DNA from: Sciurus carolinensis
Taxonomy: Eukaryota; Chordata; Mammalia; Rodentia; Sciuridae
Direction of reading: 5' to 3'
DNA length: 64,000 nt
NCBI RefSeq assembly: GCF_902686445.1
Contig: NC_062219.1
Span: 49,457,056-49,521,055 of the forward strand
A model generated the notes under the pieces. That model worked only from the letters and a program-made list of their open reading frames with translations, did not search any database and was not told where the DNA came from. Below are positions 22,700 through 34,439 of the stretch, piece by piece. The first letter of the stretch is position 1. The number at the start of each line of letters is the position of its first letter. A program made the position numbers and the translations under genes.

Positions 22700-23225
22700 A
22701 GGTTTATTAGCCCTAAATTTACTTAACCTATTTTGTCTCCCTTGAAGACTGAGGCAAGATTTTCATTATCCTATTTTAGCCCCTGGAAGTGGTACCTAGA
22801 AATCTCTAGTCATTGCCCACTTGCAGGATCACTGGTCTGATGGATAAACATCCTGAGCAACAGGTGGCAACTGCCCCCTCAGGTGATAAAGACTTCTCCT
22901 GAGCTACCTTACAGAACCAAACTGAGATTATGATCCACCAGATAACAGTCTGACCAAAACTACTTAATTATGCATAACTCTCATCCCCTGCTCCAATTCT
23001 TCCTCTCTATAAACTTACAGCTCCTGGCAGCACCCTGAAAACCAGACTGAGATGCAGGATCTCACTTAGTCTTCCAATAAGATCCTATTGTTTCAAGGTT
23101 GTTTTTGTTTTTCTATTTTTCACCATTACCTTTTCTGGTAACTTTTGGGGGGTGAATGGGACTTGGTTTGTTGAAAGTCCTGGAGTCCTGTGTGTGACCT
23201 AGGAGACTGATCACATTACCAGAAA
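22700..23225 (+). mobile_element. ERV1-like solo LTR (copy F)
   Basis: Homologous to copy E in the 3' part (23118 onward). It has a 'cctctctataaacttac' TATA-like box near 23005 and an 'ccaataagatcc' polyadenylation-like signal near 23080, the arrangement of a gammaretroviral U3-R. No viral genes flank it. The 5' boundary is approximate. Confidence 0.5.
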
Positions 23226-25014
23226 AATACCTCACAGACTCTGGACTGATCTGCTTCTAGCTGCAGGCATGATCCTGCACATGGGAGGGAAAATCAGTGT
23301 GACAATCTCACATGCCATCAGCTACAGAGCTAAGGATTCTCTGAGAAGAAGTTGGGGTCACTGACAAAGCACAGGCTGCTGACTGTTCCTCAGCTGCTAT
23401 GGAGGTACCAGCCTTATGTGAAACAGAATAAGAAATAGATTCACCTCACCCATACTCCTTCTCAGCCATCTTCAGGGTTCAAAATAAAGAATGAATACCA
23501 ATAAAAAGATAATGCAAACCAACATTTTAAATAAAGTTAACTAACTGAAAGGACTGATAGTTGGAGTGAGACTTTCTTCAAAATCTATTGTCATGCCTTT
23601 GTGGGTTTTATTGCTTATCAGCAATCCACACCCCTGAGTTAAAAAAAAAAGAAAAAGAAAAAGAAAAGAAAAAAACAACAGAATAGAAACATTAGTTCAG
23701 GAAAAAAATAGCAAATTGTGTTTCTTCCTTTCTTATTACTTTTATTGTTTGAGGTTTCTTTTAGACTATAATGTGGCATTGTGATTTTGAGATGGGAAAA
23801 AAAAATCCCTTGTCTCTCAAACATAAGAATGTGATTGTATGCTATTGTTGCCAACAATGAGCTAAAGAGGTTAATGGATCACATATCTGGCAAACAGCCA
23901 TCTTTCCTCAGCTCAATACATTACACAATATATATTTTGTTGTTGCTGCTGAGCTTAGGATTTTGTCTGAGTAGTTGGTAAACAAGTTTACTTAGCTTTA
24001 AGTTATCTCCTCCTAGAACTAGAAGGGCTTCCAATCTTCAGGTTAAAACCTGACAGTTAAAAAATGCAGTTTGAGATCTGAGCTCATGACCTTTGGAAAT
24101 GAGTCTGTGGAAGGAGGTGAGGTTGAATTTTGAATGGGAATCTAGAAATATTGTGCCTTATGAATTGTATCTGACCGTTCATTTTCAGATTGACTAAATT
24201 AACAAAGTGAAATTACTATAATAAAAAGGAATGGATACTGGAGAAAGCACAGCAATTCTTTCTAGTGTTGTTGCTGGTGATCATTCTAACAGACCTCTAA
24301 TTAAATGGACCAGTCTTCTCCACTGACCTCAGGTTGACTCAACTTTGCATTCTGATTGTCATTTGAAAACAGACAAGCCCTCCTGAGCAGTAACATTGTG
24401 ATTTGCCTAAAGGACCTTTCTGTGCGCTGTATTTGTAGTATGAAATGTAAGTTAGAGACTTAATGCCTCTACAGAAAAAAGAAAAGTAAAAACGGAGAGG
24501 TATTTTTCAAGAAAATTTCAGAGAGAGAGTGTTTATTAATAACAACGATAGTTCCTCAGATTATTTGATTGGCTATGGATGTATTTCGAGGGAGAAGAGT
24601 ACAGTTGAGAAGCAGTAACATAACAGTTTCCTTAGATTGTATGGGATCCTTTCATTCAGGCAAGGACCGCAGTAAATAGAATGTAGAATCAGTACCCTAG
24701 TCTGTTGTTTTCCGAGGGGCAAGGCATAGGACAGACAGACTAAATTGGAAAGATGAGTGTGCCTCTGGGCTTGGGACTTGGGACATGAAAAAAGGCTGAA
24801 CCCTGAGTTCCTTTAACCAGCTAACCGGTGATGGTGATCGCCCCCTGTGACTCTGAATGCATACAGCAGCCCAAAGCACCACTGCTGACGCCCGACCCTT
24901 CACAGCCTCCAGTTCTCCAGCCAGATAAGGGGAGCTCCCTGAACACCTGTGTGCCCCAAGGTCTGAGTGAGTCAACCTCACCCCCCTTATCCCAGAAAGA
25001 CATGTCTCAGCATC
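23226..25014. other. Unique DNA upstream of the CpG island
   Basis: No gene seen. An A-rich simple tract with AAAAG-type units lies at 23641-23675. From about 24700 the base composition rises towards the island. A 94-codon minus frame and a 137-codon plus frame near 24697-25241 straddle the island edge and show no domain. Confidence 0.5.
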
Positions 25015-25429
25015 TCAGAAATGGTTCCCTTCGACCTCGAAGTCCCGGGGAGTTCTACCATTACTGGTCACCTCCGCGGTTCCCCAAGCTGAGACCTCAG
25101 TCCGCTCAGGAGCTCTGCGCTCCCACCTGGTTACCCCACTGCGCTGCTCGCCAGCGGTTCCCGCTCCTGGGTGGGACTCCTGATGGCTCAGTATCGGGAC
25201 CTCCGCCTCTGGATAAATCCTCCTCCTCCCACTTCGCCTGAGGCCCTGCCCTTCCCCTGCAGCAAGCGGCTCCAGTGAGTGAGCCCATCTCTCGGGCTGA
25301 AGACACCTGCGCTTCCTTCCCCACCCTTCTCCTCCTCCCTTTCCATGCGGTTTCTCCGCTGCCTTTGGGAGCTCTGGAACGGCAGCTGGAGGAGGAGCAC
25401 AGGGAAGTGGGGGAGGGCGAGGAGGAGTA

Positions 25430-25446
25430 GGGGCGGGGTGGGTGGG
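25430..25446 (+). promoter_or_regulatory. G-quadruplex motif with Sp1-type GC box
   Basis: Four G runs (4, 4, 3 and 3) are separated by single-base loops, the most stable kind of predicted G-quadruplex. The first two runs form a GC box (GGGGCGGGG, 25430-25438). It lies roughly 850 bases upstream of the proposed end of exon 1. Confidence 0.75.
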
Positions 25447-25499
25447 AAGAGAGCCGGGAGGGTGTGGACTGGCAGCCACTCTGCAGCTGGTCGCCGGGG

Positions 25500-26305
25500 A
25501 CCTGGTCCCTCCTGCGCGCCCGAGTGATGGAGGGGAAGAGATTCGCTTAGACACACACACGCGCACACAGCTGGGCACGTCTCCGGGAGGCAGCTGCCGG
25601 CTCCAGCGCGCTGGGGGCCGGGCGGCGGCCGTGACAGCGCAAGCCGCGGGGAGTCGGGCTCCCGCACAGCTTGGCACTAGAGGTTGGAGGACGCGAGAAG
25701 AGAAGATCCCAACCACACTGACTGTTGCTCTTTTGGGCGCATCCAGAAGGAACAAACAGCTCGAGGTTGTCACCGAAAACGCCCGAGGCTCTCACCCTTC
25801 GCTCGAGGGGTCCGGGGCTGCGCCGGTGCCCTCCGGGGAGAGGAGGATGCGCACCTCCTCCCGCAGAACGTCTGCGGTCCCCGACACTGCGCGGACTCGG
25901 GCTCAGGCGGCAACCCGTGCAGTGCCCGCGCCGCGGGAGCGCGCCCTGCCGCACCTGGCTCCAGTCTCCCGGGGAAGTGCAGGAAACGCGCCCTAAACTC
26001 CACTACTTCTCGCCCGCCTCCTCCCCCTCCCGGCTCCCCGCCCCGGACCTTACGGCCGCCGCCGCCGCCTGTGTGTAGGAGCCCGCCCGCCTCTTACACG
26101 CGCGCACACACAGCTCTGCTTGCCTGCTCCCATTCACGCCGACTCGCTTTCAGCTGAGCCCAAGCCAGAGCATCCGAAACTCCTGGACCAATTGCCTCCC
26201 GCTGGGACCGCAGAAACGGCCCCGTGGCCCGGCGTGACCGGCCGCCGGCCACCGCGCCCTGGGCTCCCGCCCGCGCCACCGCCGCCGCCGCCGCCGGGGA
26301 CGATG
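25500..26305 (+). other. Candidate first exon ending in ATG, with splice donor
   Basis: The right edge is the observation: an ATG with A at -3 and G at +4 (26303-26305), followed directly by GTGAGC (26306-26311), a consensus donor. Unspliced, the frame from this ATG stops after 27 codons. If spliced, exon 1 is 5' UTR plus the initiator codon only, with a phase-0 intron, a layout known for several mammalian genes. The left edge (transcription start) is not visible, and 25500 is a placeholder. An upstream frame from 26120 runs in phase through the ATG. No second exon is recognised in the next 37 kb, implying a long first intron. Confidence 0.4.
26054..26296 (+). repeat. Two short CCG repeat tracts in the island
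   Basis: Uninterrupted CCG/GCC runs of about five to seven units occur at about 26054-26071 and about 26278-26295, the second ending eight bases before the candidate ATG. They would lie in the 5' UTR. Such tracts are often polymorphic. Confidence 0.85.
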
Positions 26306-26480
26306 GTGAGCAGGGCGCACTGCCCGCCTCGCGCGGGGGAGGGGCTCGAGCACACTGGGCTGAGACCTCAGATTGGGGGGAAATGACAAGGGAAGAAAAT
26401 CACCGAAAGCAAGCCAAAAACACTTTGTGGGGTGCGGTTTTCCTGGGCGCTGCCCGGGGAAGACTTTTGAGACGTTTGCT

Positions 26481-29400
26481 GGGGATCAGGGTTAAACTAG
26501 TAGGAGATGAAAAATAGCGGGGGCGATTGCGCGGGTGAATTTAGACTGTCAGTCTCAATCTCTTTTCCTGAGCGCTACACCTAGCGCTGTCCTAGAGGGA
26601 GAAGGAGAACACGCGTTCTCTCTCTTCACCGCGCTCCGGCAGAGTTTGGGGGCTCATGCTCCGTCACTTCTGGGGGTGGCTCTATACTGTCTCTTGGAGT
26701 TTTAGAGCAGCTTTAGGGGAGTGAGGGGCTATGAAGCCGGAACAGAGGGCAGGTAGGGGACAGGCAAAGGCTCAGTTAACTGTGGGTGGGTTGCTCACTG
26801 TTTGGAGCTGGCATGACCAGTCCCCGCCACCTCACGGCCCCACTTCACGCAACCCTTCCCACCCACTATCAACACGCACGCACGCATACACTCAGGAGAT
26901 GGATGCAGTAGAGGGGGTGGTCATATTGCTATTGCTAAGAGGTCCGCGAGGTCATTTTTGGCTACTGACTAGAGCGCTGTGACTCCTGTCCTGCCGCTGA
27001 GACTTGGGAGATCACCTTATTTCAGGGAAGCGGGGAATTAGGAGCGCCCTGCCTGATGTGAATACATTCACCTAGAGGCTCCAGGAACACAACCAGCAAA
27101 CCTCTACCATAACTCCCAAGTCACTTCACCGTGGTGGGTTCCTCTCTCAGGCTTTCCTCCCTGAGTGCTTCATGAGACCCACCCAACGGAGCTGCAACTG
27201 GGATCCCGGGATCTGTGGTCTCCCCAGTCCTCACCGGGTGGGTTTCTCTCTTTCTCTTTCTTCTCTCCTTCCCTCTGACCAGTTTTTCATGGAAAACATT
27301 GATCCCTTAAGGGGAAAATTAATATTTGCAAAGTGCTTTATATCATATTACTTCGTGGATACATTTAATTGCACTGTAACTCCCCTCTGATTTATGTAAA
27401 CTTAGCCTGATAAATAGCGTGCAGGGTCGGGTTGGGCGGGAGCAAAAGTGGGTGGGCATCCTTTCCGTGACAGAGTTCCTTTCTAAACCCGTTTGATAGA
27501 AGTAATTAAAAGTGGGTGTTTCTGAAAGATTTTGCCCAGGGATTTCTACATATTTCAGAGCTTTAAACAAATTTTTTAACATTACAAGTCAGTTCAAATA
27601 TATTCAGCTTTGTTTACATGGAAAAGTTAAAGAGAAGACAATAAAAGGGAATAACAAATTTGAATATCTAAAATGACTATTTAAAAATGTCTTTTATTGG
27701 TATCAATTACATTGCAACAGATTTTTAAAGTTTACCTATGTGTTTCCCCCTAGTGAAATTCTTTAAAAAAAAAAATGAAAACAATTCTACTTACCTTTCT
27801 TCCTGTATTTGTTTACAAATGGTCATTTTTCTAAGTGAACACCAGGGCAGGCTTCTTTACTTCAAGAATATAAAGTTATTCACCAGTGAATTGTGATAAG
27901 ATCCAAGGAGATGTTAGAAGACACATAATGATGGAAAGGAAACAATTGCTTACATTTAACTGCTTCTGATGCACTTTAATAGTGAAAAGAAAAACTACTC
28001 TTCCAAGTTATACTGTGGTATTTGAAAATGTTCGTTTCTCAATTATTAAAATATATGGAAACATCAGAACTCATATAAAATAATATTTTCAAATAGATGC
28101 CTAAGCAGATTGTATGGGAAATTACAAGCATAGTGTTCAATGGAGAATTACAACAAGGACTGGGCCATGGTTTCTAGATTAAGCCAGATTGCATGCTTGC
28201 ATGTTAATATTTAAAGTTTCTCCCTTTCACATCTTTGTGAGGAGGTGTTGCTCAGTGTTTTGATCAGGCTTGCATTATTGTCCTTACATTTAAACACATA
28301 CACAGATGTTTTTGAATGAATAACCTTCTTACTCACTGAATTTTTACTCATTCAAAATTGTATTTATCAAGCACATGAGTACGCACAATGTGCATAGCTG
28401 AACTGGGATGTTATTTTAAACAAGAAAGGATTATTGCTAGAAACAGGGTGCTTACTCCTACACTGTGAGATAGAACTGTAGAGCAGAGGCTTACTTAGGG
28501 AAGCACATCTTGCCCAAAGTAGGTGATCAACAAAGAGCTACTGATGCAAAAATCATGGAAAATGTTAACTAACCAACTTTGTTTCCACCCTAAATTCCAC
28601 CATTATTCTTAACCCACCATGTTATTTAGATATGACTCAACTTCAGAGAATTGTTGTTGACGCTAATCTTGCTCTTTAAATACTTTAGAGTCATATAACT
28701 ATCTGTGCACTGGGTATGATTTCTATGGAGCAGTGCCAGATCCGAATGTCATTAGTATTCATTTATGAATAAATGCAAATGTTTCTGTTGCATTGAAAAA
28801 GAGAACTTGAATTCATAGAACACAACAAATATTTTGCTCCTTAACTTCTCATCTCTTGATTTTTCTAATCTCAGAAACAGTAATGTCTCTTAAAATACAA
28901 TTATATGTAAATGAGCAAGATAATAAAAATGACTACTTAAAGTTTTTTTTTTTGCTTCATTTTTAGAAAAAGAGAAGTATTTTTTGAAAATTTTAGTAAA
29001 AGAGAATTTTCTTTGACTCGCTTGACATGTCTTCCAGGATGGTCTTTTGTTGTAGGAATCCTAATTTATGAATGAAATAACTCTAAAGGTAACTTCTAGT
29101 AAAGGGAACTATTGGCAGAGAGAATGCTTGCTAAAACTTAGTGAAATAGAGTGAACAATAACACTAAGATTGTGTCATTGAAATTATGTGCATGCTTGTA
29201 TACTTCACTGTCTTTGTATGCATTATTTTAAAATTTCTCAATTTTTTTTCCAATACTTGAATATTATAAAATTATTATAATTGAGTAATTACTGTTTGAT
29301 AAAAGAATTCTGTATTTTTTTACGGAAGAGTAATAAGAGGAGAGAGCAAATCAAGTCAAAGGAATAATTATTCAAAACAAAGATTTATCTCCATTTAAGC

Positions 29401-30189
29401 CCTGTCCTTTTGTTGGTAGGGGAAGTCAAAGCCAAAATATCTAAACTTTTCATTATGGAATATTTAGTTGTTATTTAGAAAACTTCTATGTTTTCTGAGT
29501 TAAATATGAAACCAACAAAAGTATATATTTTTAATTGCTGACAAATTTTACTTTTGTGGAGTCAGTGTTGTTTCTGAGAGTTGTGATGTTATCTTAACCT
29601 TCACAGCAGAAGTACAATTAAAGCAAGGTATTAATAACTACATTCAAAATCCCTGATCTAAATCAAACCCACTTTAGAATATCTAGCATTTATCAAAAAT
29701 AAACTTAAAAGATTACATTTGGAGATTGGTGCAATGTACAGATAGGATAAATGAACCACTCTAAATTTTATATGCAACTTTCATTATTATATCATATTAT
29801 TAATTAACATTTGTAAAATGGATTATTTCATCTTCTTGAAAAGTTTATGAAAGAAGGCTGTCAGTATTAAAAAATAGTTGAATGTTTGACTTGACTTTGG
29901 GTCATGTTTTATGTGTGTAAGTTTTATATGGAAATATAAAATGTATGTATATACATACATAGATATATGCATATGTGTATTATATATTATTTTTGTTTCT
30001 GTATTTATCTATATTTTCCATAATATCTTTGAACTACAGGAATCAAATTTCCCTTGTGGTATATGTGGTTTGTGAAGAGGGCATCATTCTAAGGATAATA
30101 ATTATAAATGCTCAACTAGTTTGATATTAAAATTTTGGAGACTCCCAAAATTTTTGAACAGTTGATTTAATAAACACTTATAATAACTT
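26481..30189. other. Apparent intron, no exon or repeat recognised
   Basis: Composition falls from GC-rich to AT-rich over 26481-27500. The first kilobase keeps scattered CpG, as is usual just inside intron 1. Beyond that the DNA is AT-rich and largely free of young repeats. Scattered short A/T runs are the only low-complexity parts. No frame longer than about 83 codons occurs. Confidence 0.45.
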
Positions 30190-30390
30190 TTAGAATGTGC
30201 CTGACACTGTCCATAGAGTTCTACCAACAATAACTCATTAAATTCTAGTAGCCAGTCTATCATCGCCCATTTTGAAGAAGGAAATTAGATAGGCAAAGTA
30301 ATTATTATTATCCCCATTGGGGAGATGAGGAAACTGAGGTCTCATCTTATTAAATAAATGGCTCAAGCTCTACTCTAGGCCAAGACAATC
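30190..30390 (+). repeat. MIR SINE fragment
   Basis: MIR core words in order: 'gtgcctgacactgtcc', 'aataactcattaaattcta', then 'ttatccccattggggagatg' and 'aggaaactgagg' near 30310-30340. Confidence 0.7.
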
Positions 30391-31434
30391 TACTGTGCTG
30401 TGCTCTTGAATAGATATTTGTTTTTTAAGTTTGCCTAAATAGAGGGCTAAGTTGTCTTAAAGCAAAATAAATGCTAGCTGCTAAGATTTACAACAGTTTT
30501 CAACTTAGAGGGAATTCTTAAGAAATTTTTAAGGAGGGCTTTTGTAATGAAACAGTGACATAACCTGAACCAGAGCCACACTTAAGCATGGTACTGTACC
30601 TTAATGTAGTTTTTAATGGACTCAATAATTTTCTAAGGTTCAGCTGCTTTTAAATTAGGCAACTTTAAGAACTGATGCCATACTTAAGTAGTTTTAATAG
30701 CACAGAATCTGATACTGAGTGTTTTATGCCTCCCATAATATCCTTATAATGTGAACTTGAACAGAGGTCAGTGTTATGTGTTACTACTTGGTACATGCCA
30801 AAGAAATCTCAGTTTTATAGAAAGTGTGAAATGAGACCTACTCTGCTTAAGCCCTCCAGCACACAGTAGGCATTCCATTAATGTTTACTGTATGACCTGA
30901 AGCAGGATATTCTACAAGTTGCTTGCCAGAGGTAAAGAAACTTCAAATGATTTTATAATTGCATAGTTTTTTTAAGATGTGGGATTTAATATTGGATAGA
31001 CATTTTTCTTTTCATGATAATCTCAGGACATTACTATCTATGGAACCCTGTGGAATAATAACCTGTATGAGATGGAGTGGCCTGAGAGAAGGAAGATGAT
31101 GATGTAGGAGTGTGAGATAATAGTGTGAATTAAATGTTTAAATTAAAATAGACAAAAGGAAGAATGTCTGTAATTGTGCCTTTTTTTTTTTTTTTTTTTG
31201 GTAAAAGCCATATAAGACATAATTAACATTAAGTAACAGAATCTTTAAACTGCTAATGAGGGAGCACAACCAACCTATCATAAATATTAACAATCTTACT
31301 ATTTGAGTATAGGTTGGGGAACTATTCAGGAACATATTAAAATGTCACTGTAATGTTCTTTCCCATAGTTAACTAACTGAAGTCAATGAAAAGCTCACAG
31401 TAATCCCAAGCGTGCCTCAACATAAATAAAGTGT
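30391..31434. other. Unique DNA with a poly-T tract
   Basis: No gene seen. A T run of about 19 lies at 31181-31199. A short L2-like tail ('cagcacacagtaggcattcc') lies near 30860-30890. Confidence 0.45.
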
Positions 31435-31625
31435 TTATTGTAGTACAAGAACTGGAGTCGGACAGTTGGCTGAATTAGATCCCTACTTCACTGCTTATTA
31501 GCTATGACATCTTGGCAAAGTACTTAGCTTTTCTAATTCTTAGTAGTTTTATCTGTTCCATGGTAGTGGGAATGCCAGTTTGTACACTTTTTTATGATGA
31601 TCTACATAAAATGCCTAACACAAGA

Positions 31626-31837
31626 CAGTCATGGCGATGCATGCCTGTAATCCTAGTGGCTTGGGAGGCTGAGGCAGGAGGATCCCAGGTTCAAAGCCAG
31701 TCTCAGCAATTTAGCGAAGTTGTAAGCAACCTAGTGAGACCTGGTCTCAAATAAATAAATAAATAAATAAAAATAAAAAGGGATGAGAAGATGGCTCAGT
31801 GGTTAAGTGTCCTTGACTTCAATCCCTGGTATGGACA
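31626..31837 (+). repeat. Composite B1-ID SINE
   Basis: The left half begins 'catggcgatgcatgcctgta', the A-rich linker is an AAAT repeat (31750-31775), and the right half ends 'cttcaatccctggta'. It inserted into the MIR described at 31435-31937. Confidence 0.85.
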
Positions 31838-31857
31838 CGCGCGTGCGCGCGCACACA

Positions 31858-31899
<42 letters not shown>
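31838..31899 (+). repeat. (CG/CA)n microsatellite in a SINE tail
   Basis: An alternating GC-rich start with CGCG and GTGCGCGC units (31840-31857) passes into about 15 CA units (31866-31899). Alternating purine-pyrimidine of this kind is prone to left-handed (Z) DNA. Confidence 0.95.
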
Positions 31900-31901
<2 letters not shown>

Positions 31902-32599
31902 CCTAGCACAGAGGTTCAGGAAGCAGTTGATAATTGCTGCCACCACCATCATCCTTAACATCACCATAGCACCATTATACATGATTAAACATAATAGGGT
32001 GCATGATGCTCAACATAAGTGTATTTGAATCGGTCTCCATTGTAAGTTACAGGTTCTCTGGATCTCTTACTATTGATGGAACTGGATGAAGAAAAATGTT
32101 TGTTTCAAGACTTAGGTTGGATTAAAGTGTTACTGGCTTTAAAGGCCTGTGGCAAGCACAGAAATAGAGATTCATAGTTTCTTGCAAGGCCCAGCTACAC
32201 ATGTTCACACTATTCTTTGAAATGTGTATCCTCATCTACAGTATATGGGAAGAACAAGTTTTTGCTAAAAGCATTGGAAAATTTTATTTCTCTTTAGATC
32301 CAACATGAGTTAAATGTTTTATGATACACATAATTTGTTTAATCTCATATTTTATACCTTATAGAATTTATTGTATAAAGGGGAAAGCTATCTACCAACT
32401 GCAGCAAAACTTGGGTAACTTGACTAAAAAGGTTAAGTTTAATTTTATTAACTGTTTTTAGACTTATTTTAATTTTGGTAACTAGTCAGCTATTCCTATT
32501 TTATGCTTATAAGGCTTAGAAACTCAAGTCCTTCCATGTTTTTTTCCTAATATATACCTATTCATCTCTTCATCTTGTAAAACTAACAAATGATACTAG

Positions 32600-32800
32600 C
32601 TAACATTTATTTTTTTTCTATACACAATGCAGTATAGTTCTTAATGTATTTTACTCTCATGAAGCATTGGGTGGAACGTGTCATTAGTATTTGCATTTCA
32701 TAGATAGGGAAATGAGGCCCAGAAAGGTCTCATAGCTACTGGGGTGGAACCTTGACTCAAACCCACACCACCTAACTCCAGCTCCCACAGGTAAGCCCCA
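32600..32800 (+). repeat. MIR SINE fragment
   Basis: 'agctaacatttatttttt', 'gtattttactctcatgaag', 'catagatagggaaatgagg' and 'ctcaaacccacaccacct' follow MIR order. The intervals 31938-32599 and 32801-33984 are unique DNA with no gene seen. The 107-codon plus frame at 33418 shows no domain. Confidence 0.65.
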
Positions 32801-33984
32801 CATTACCAGACCTCTCTGCTGCCATTATCTCCCACTTACTAGCCCTAGATTCCCAGACCTTGAAATCCATGTCCTGCTATTTTCTGGTGTTTTCCCTGCA
32901 GCAAAAGGATTAATTTAATTTAAATAAAAGTTAATTTCTTGGTTTTGTCATATCATACTATTTTCATATATATATATTAAATGACCACTAAAGCAATGAA
33001 TTACTCCATATTAACTTCAGCAAACTGTTGGACCTATTTTTAAGAAAACTGCCATAGGTCTACCACAATACTGCTGAAAAGCTGAATCTGCACTATGTGT
33101 GCCCTGGTGGGAATTGACGTTGCCTAAGAATGGGATTTCCTCATCTGGTGAGCCAGCTGCCTGTGACCTGAAGTTCCTAATTGCCTTAATTTTCTGAGCT
33201 GAATGGAACATTATGGAACCTGAGACCACTGGGAAGGAGTTCTTTTCTCCCAAGGATAGAAGGTAGAGAAATGCCCAAACTCTCTATTAGGTAGCTCCAG
33301 GGATCCTGTGGATCTGAAAGGTTCTTTCCTCCTGAGAATGCCCAGGAAAAGCCTGAAGATTTTTCTGTTAACCACCTGACTGCTTCTCAAAATAGGGATT
33401 GTGTTCTTATTACCCTTATGTCCATGCTGCTTGGCTCATGGTATGAAGGGACAGACACAGAGCTTCTTCCTGGAAGTATCTCAGAACCTGGAAGCAGAGA
33501 GCTAAGGCATCCAAAGGGACCTGGGTGCAGTGGCAGAGAGCAAGACAGGTACAAGGGCTCAGGAGAGATTGATGGGCCATGGATGGATGGATTGCTGATA
33601 GGAAGGCTTCTTTACATTCAGTATGAATATGTTTCTGTTTCCAAATCTAGACTAGATGTATCATCCCCACTTAGCCCTGAGATGTGGCTCTTTAAGCAAT
33701 ATTTTTCCAACTGTCCTGAAAACTGTGTGTGGCAACTATAAAACCTTTCTAAGTATATAATTGTTATTTCCTAATTTTCTATGAATGAAATTAATTACTT
33801 TTCTTAATCAGATGTTTGTCTAATCACATACCCTATATACTCTGAAATGGATGACCAGGTAGTCAAGGGTTACTAGGGCAGCTTTCAGTTTTGGAGTTTT
33901 AGAATACCTTTAAATAATGGACTCCTAACTCTGTACTACCAACCACAAAGAGCTTGAGGGATTTGGGGTTGTTTGTTTGTTAGT

Positions 33985-34175
33985 TTTTTGTACTGGGGAT
34001 TGAACCTAGCCTAGGAGCACTTTTCTTTCTATATTGTGCATCCTCAGTCTTTGTGGCGATGTTATTTTTTGAGACAGGGTCTCGATAAATTGCTGAGGCT
34101 GACCTTGAACTTGCATTCCTCCTGCCTCAGCCTCCTGAGTCTCTGGGATTACAGGCATGTGACACTGCACCTGGG
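33985..34175 (-). repeat. Composite B1-ID SINE
   Basis: Reverse-strand ID part ('tgtactggggattgaacc') is followed by the B1 part ('gagacagggtctcg', 'gcctcagcctcctgag', 'ctgggattacaggcatg'). It is a near full-length copy. Confidence 0.9.
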
Positions 34176-34439
34176 AGGACTTGAGAATTGTATACATCTT
34201 TCCATTTTTAGTGTTACTTCTTTTCAAGTACTTTGTTATATTTATCTTCTTTGTTTCCAGTATCACCTGCCAAGATACTAAAGAAAAGAAGGAAACCAAG
34301 GAGAAACTTAGTTACAAAGTGAAAAATGTTAGTGGGAGCACAGTGGGTACCTTAAAATTTTTTTTTGTATCTCTGCCTCTTCCCACCTCTGGTCTGTCCC
34401 CAAGACATGACAATCCTGCCTCCTCAGCTCTCTCACCAG

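Larger units (their letters stand above)
25015..26480 (+). promoter_or_regulatory. CpG island promoter of an unidentified gene
   Basis: About 1.45 kb with dense CpG, sharply different from the CpG-poor DNA on both sides. It holds GC boxes (GGGGCGGGG at 25430), 'cacacgcgcacaca' stretches that resemble NRF1-type sites, CCG repeats and no TATA box, which is typical of broad housekeeping or neuronal/developmental promoters. The long open frames on both strands (up to 252 codons on the minus strand) come from the high GC content and overlap each other. I infer plus-strand transcription from the ATG-plus-donor signal at 26303. Divergent transcription is also possible. Confidence 0.85.
31435..31937 (+). 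repeat. MIR element interrupted by SINE and CA repeat
   Basis: MIR text ('gaactggagtcggacag', 'cttattagctatgac', 'cttggcaaagtacttagc', 'tttatctgttccatgg') runs to 31625 and resumes at about 31899 with 'gcctagcacagaggttcagg'. The repeated flank ATGCCTAACACA (31611) and ATGCCTAGCACA (31898) is the target duplication of the inserted SINE. Confidence 0.7.

Noticed and set aside
20042..23225. A two-LTR provirus with internal genes between copies E and F
   Set aside because: The interval holds pseudogene UTR, an ERVL LTR end, a DNA transposon and a MaLR LTR. No gag, pol or env text is present, so they are two independent solo LTRs.
24828..25241. 137-codon plus-strand frame at the edge of the island
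   Set aside because: Proline-rich chance translation of a CT-rich region. No family is recognised and the start context is ordinary. An upstream exon cannot be excluded, but nothing supports it.
25015..25773. 252-codon minus-strand open frame in the CpG island
   Set aside because: High GC lowers stop frequency on both strands. It overlaps several other long frames, is rich in P, R, A and G without a domain, and sits in a promoter-type region.
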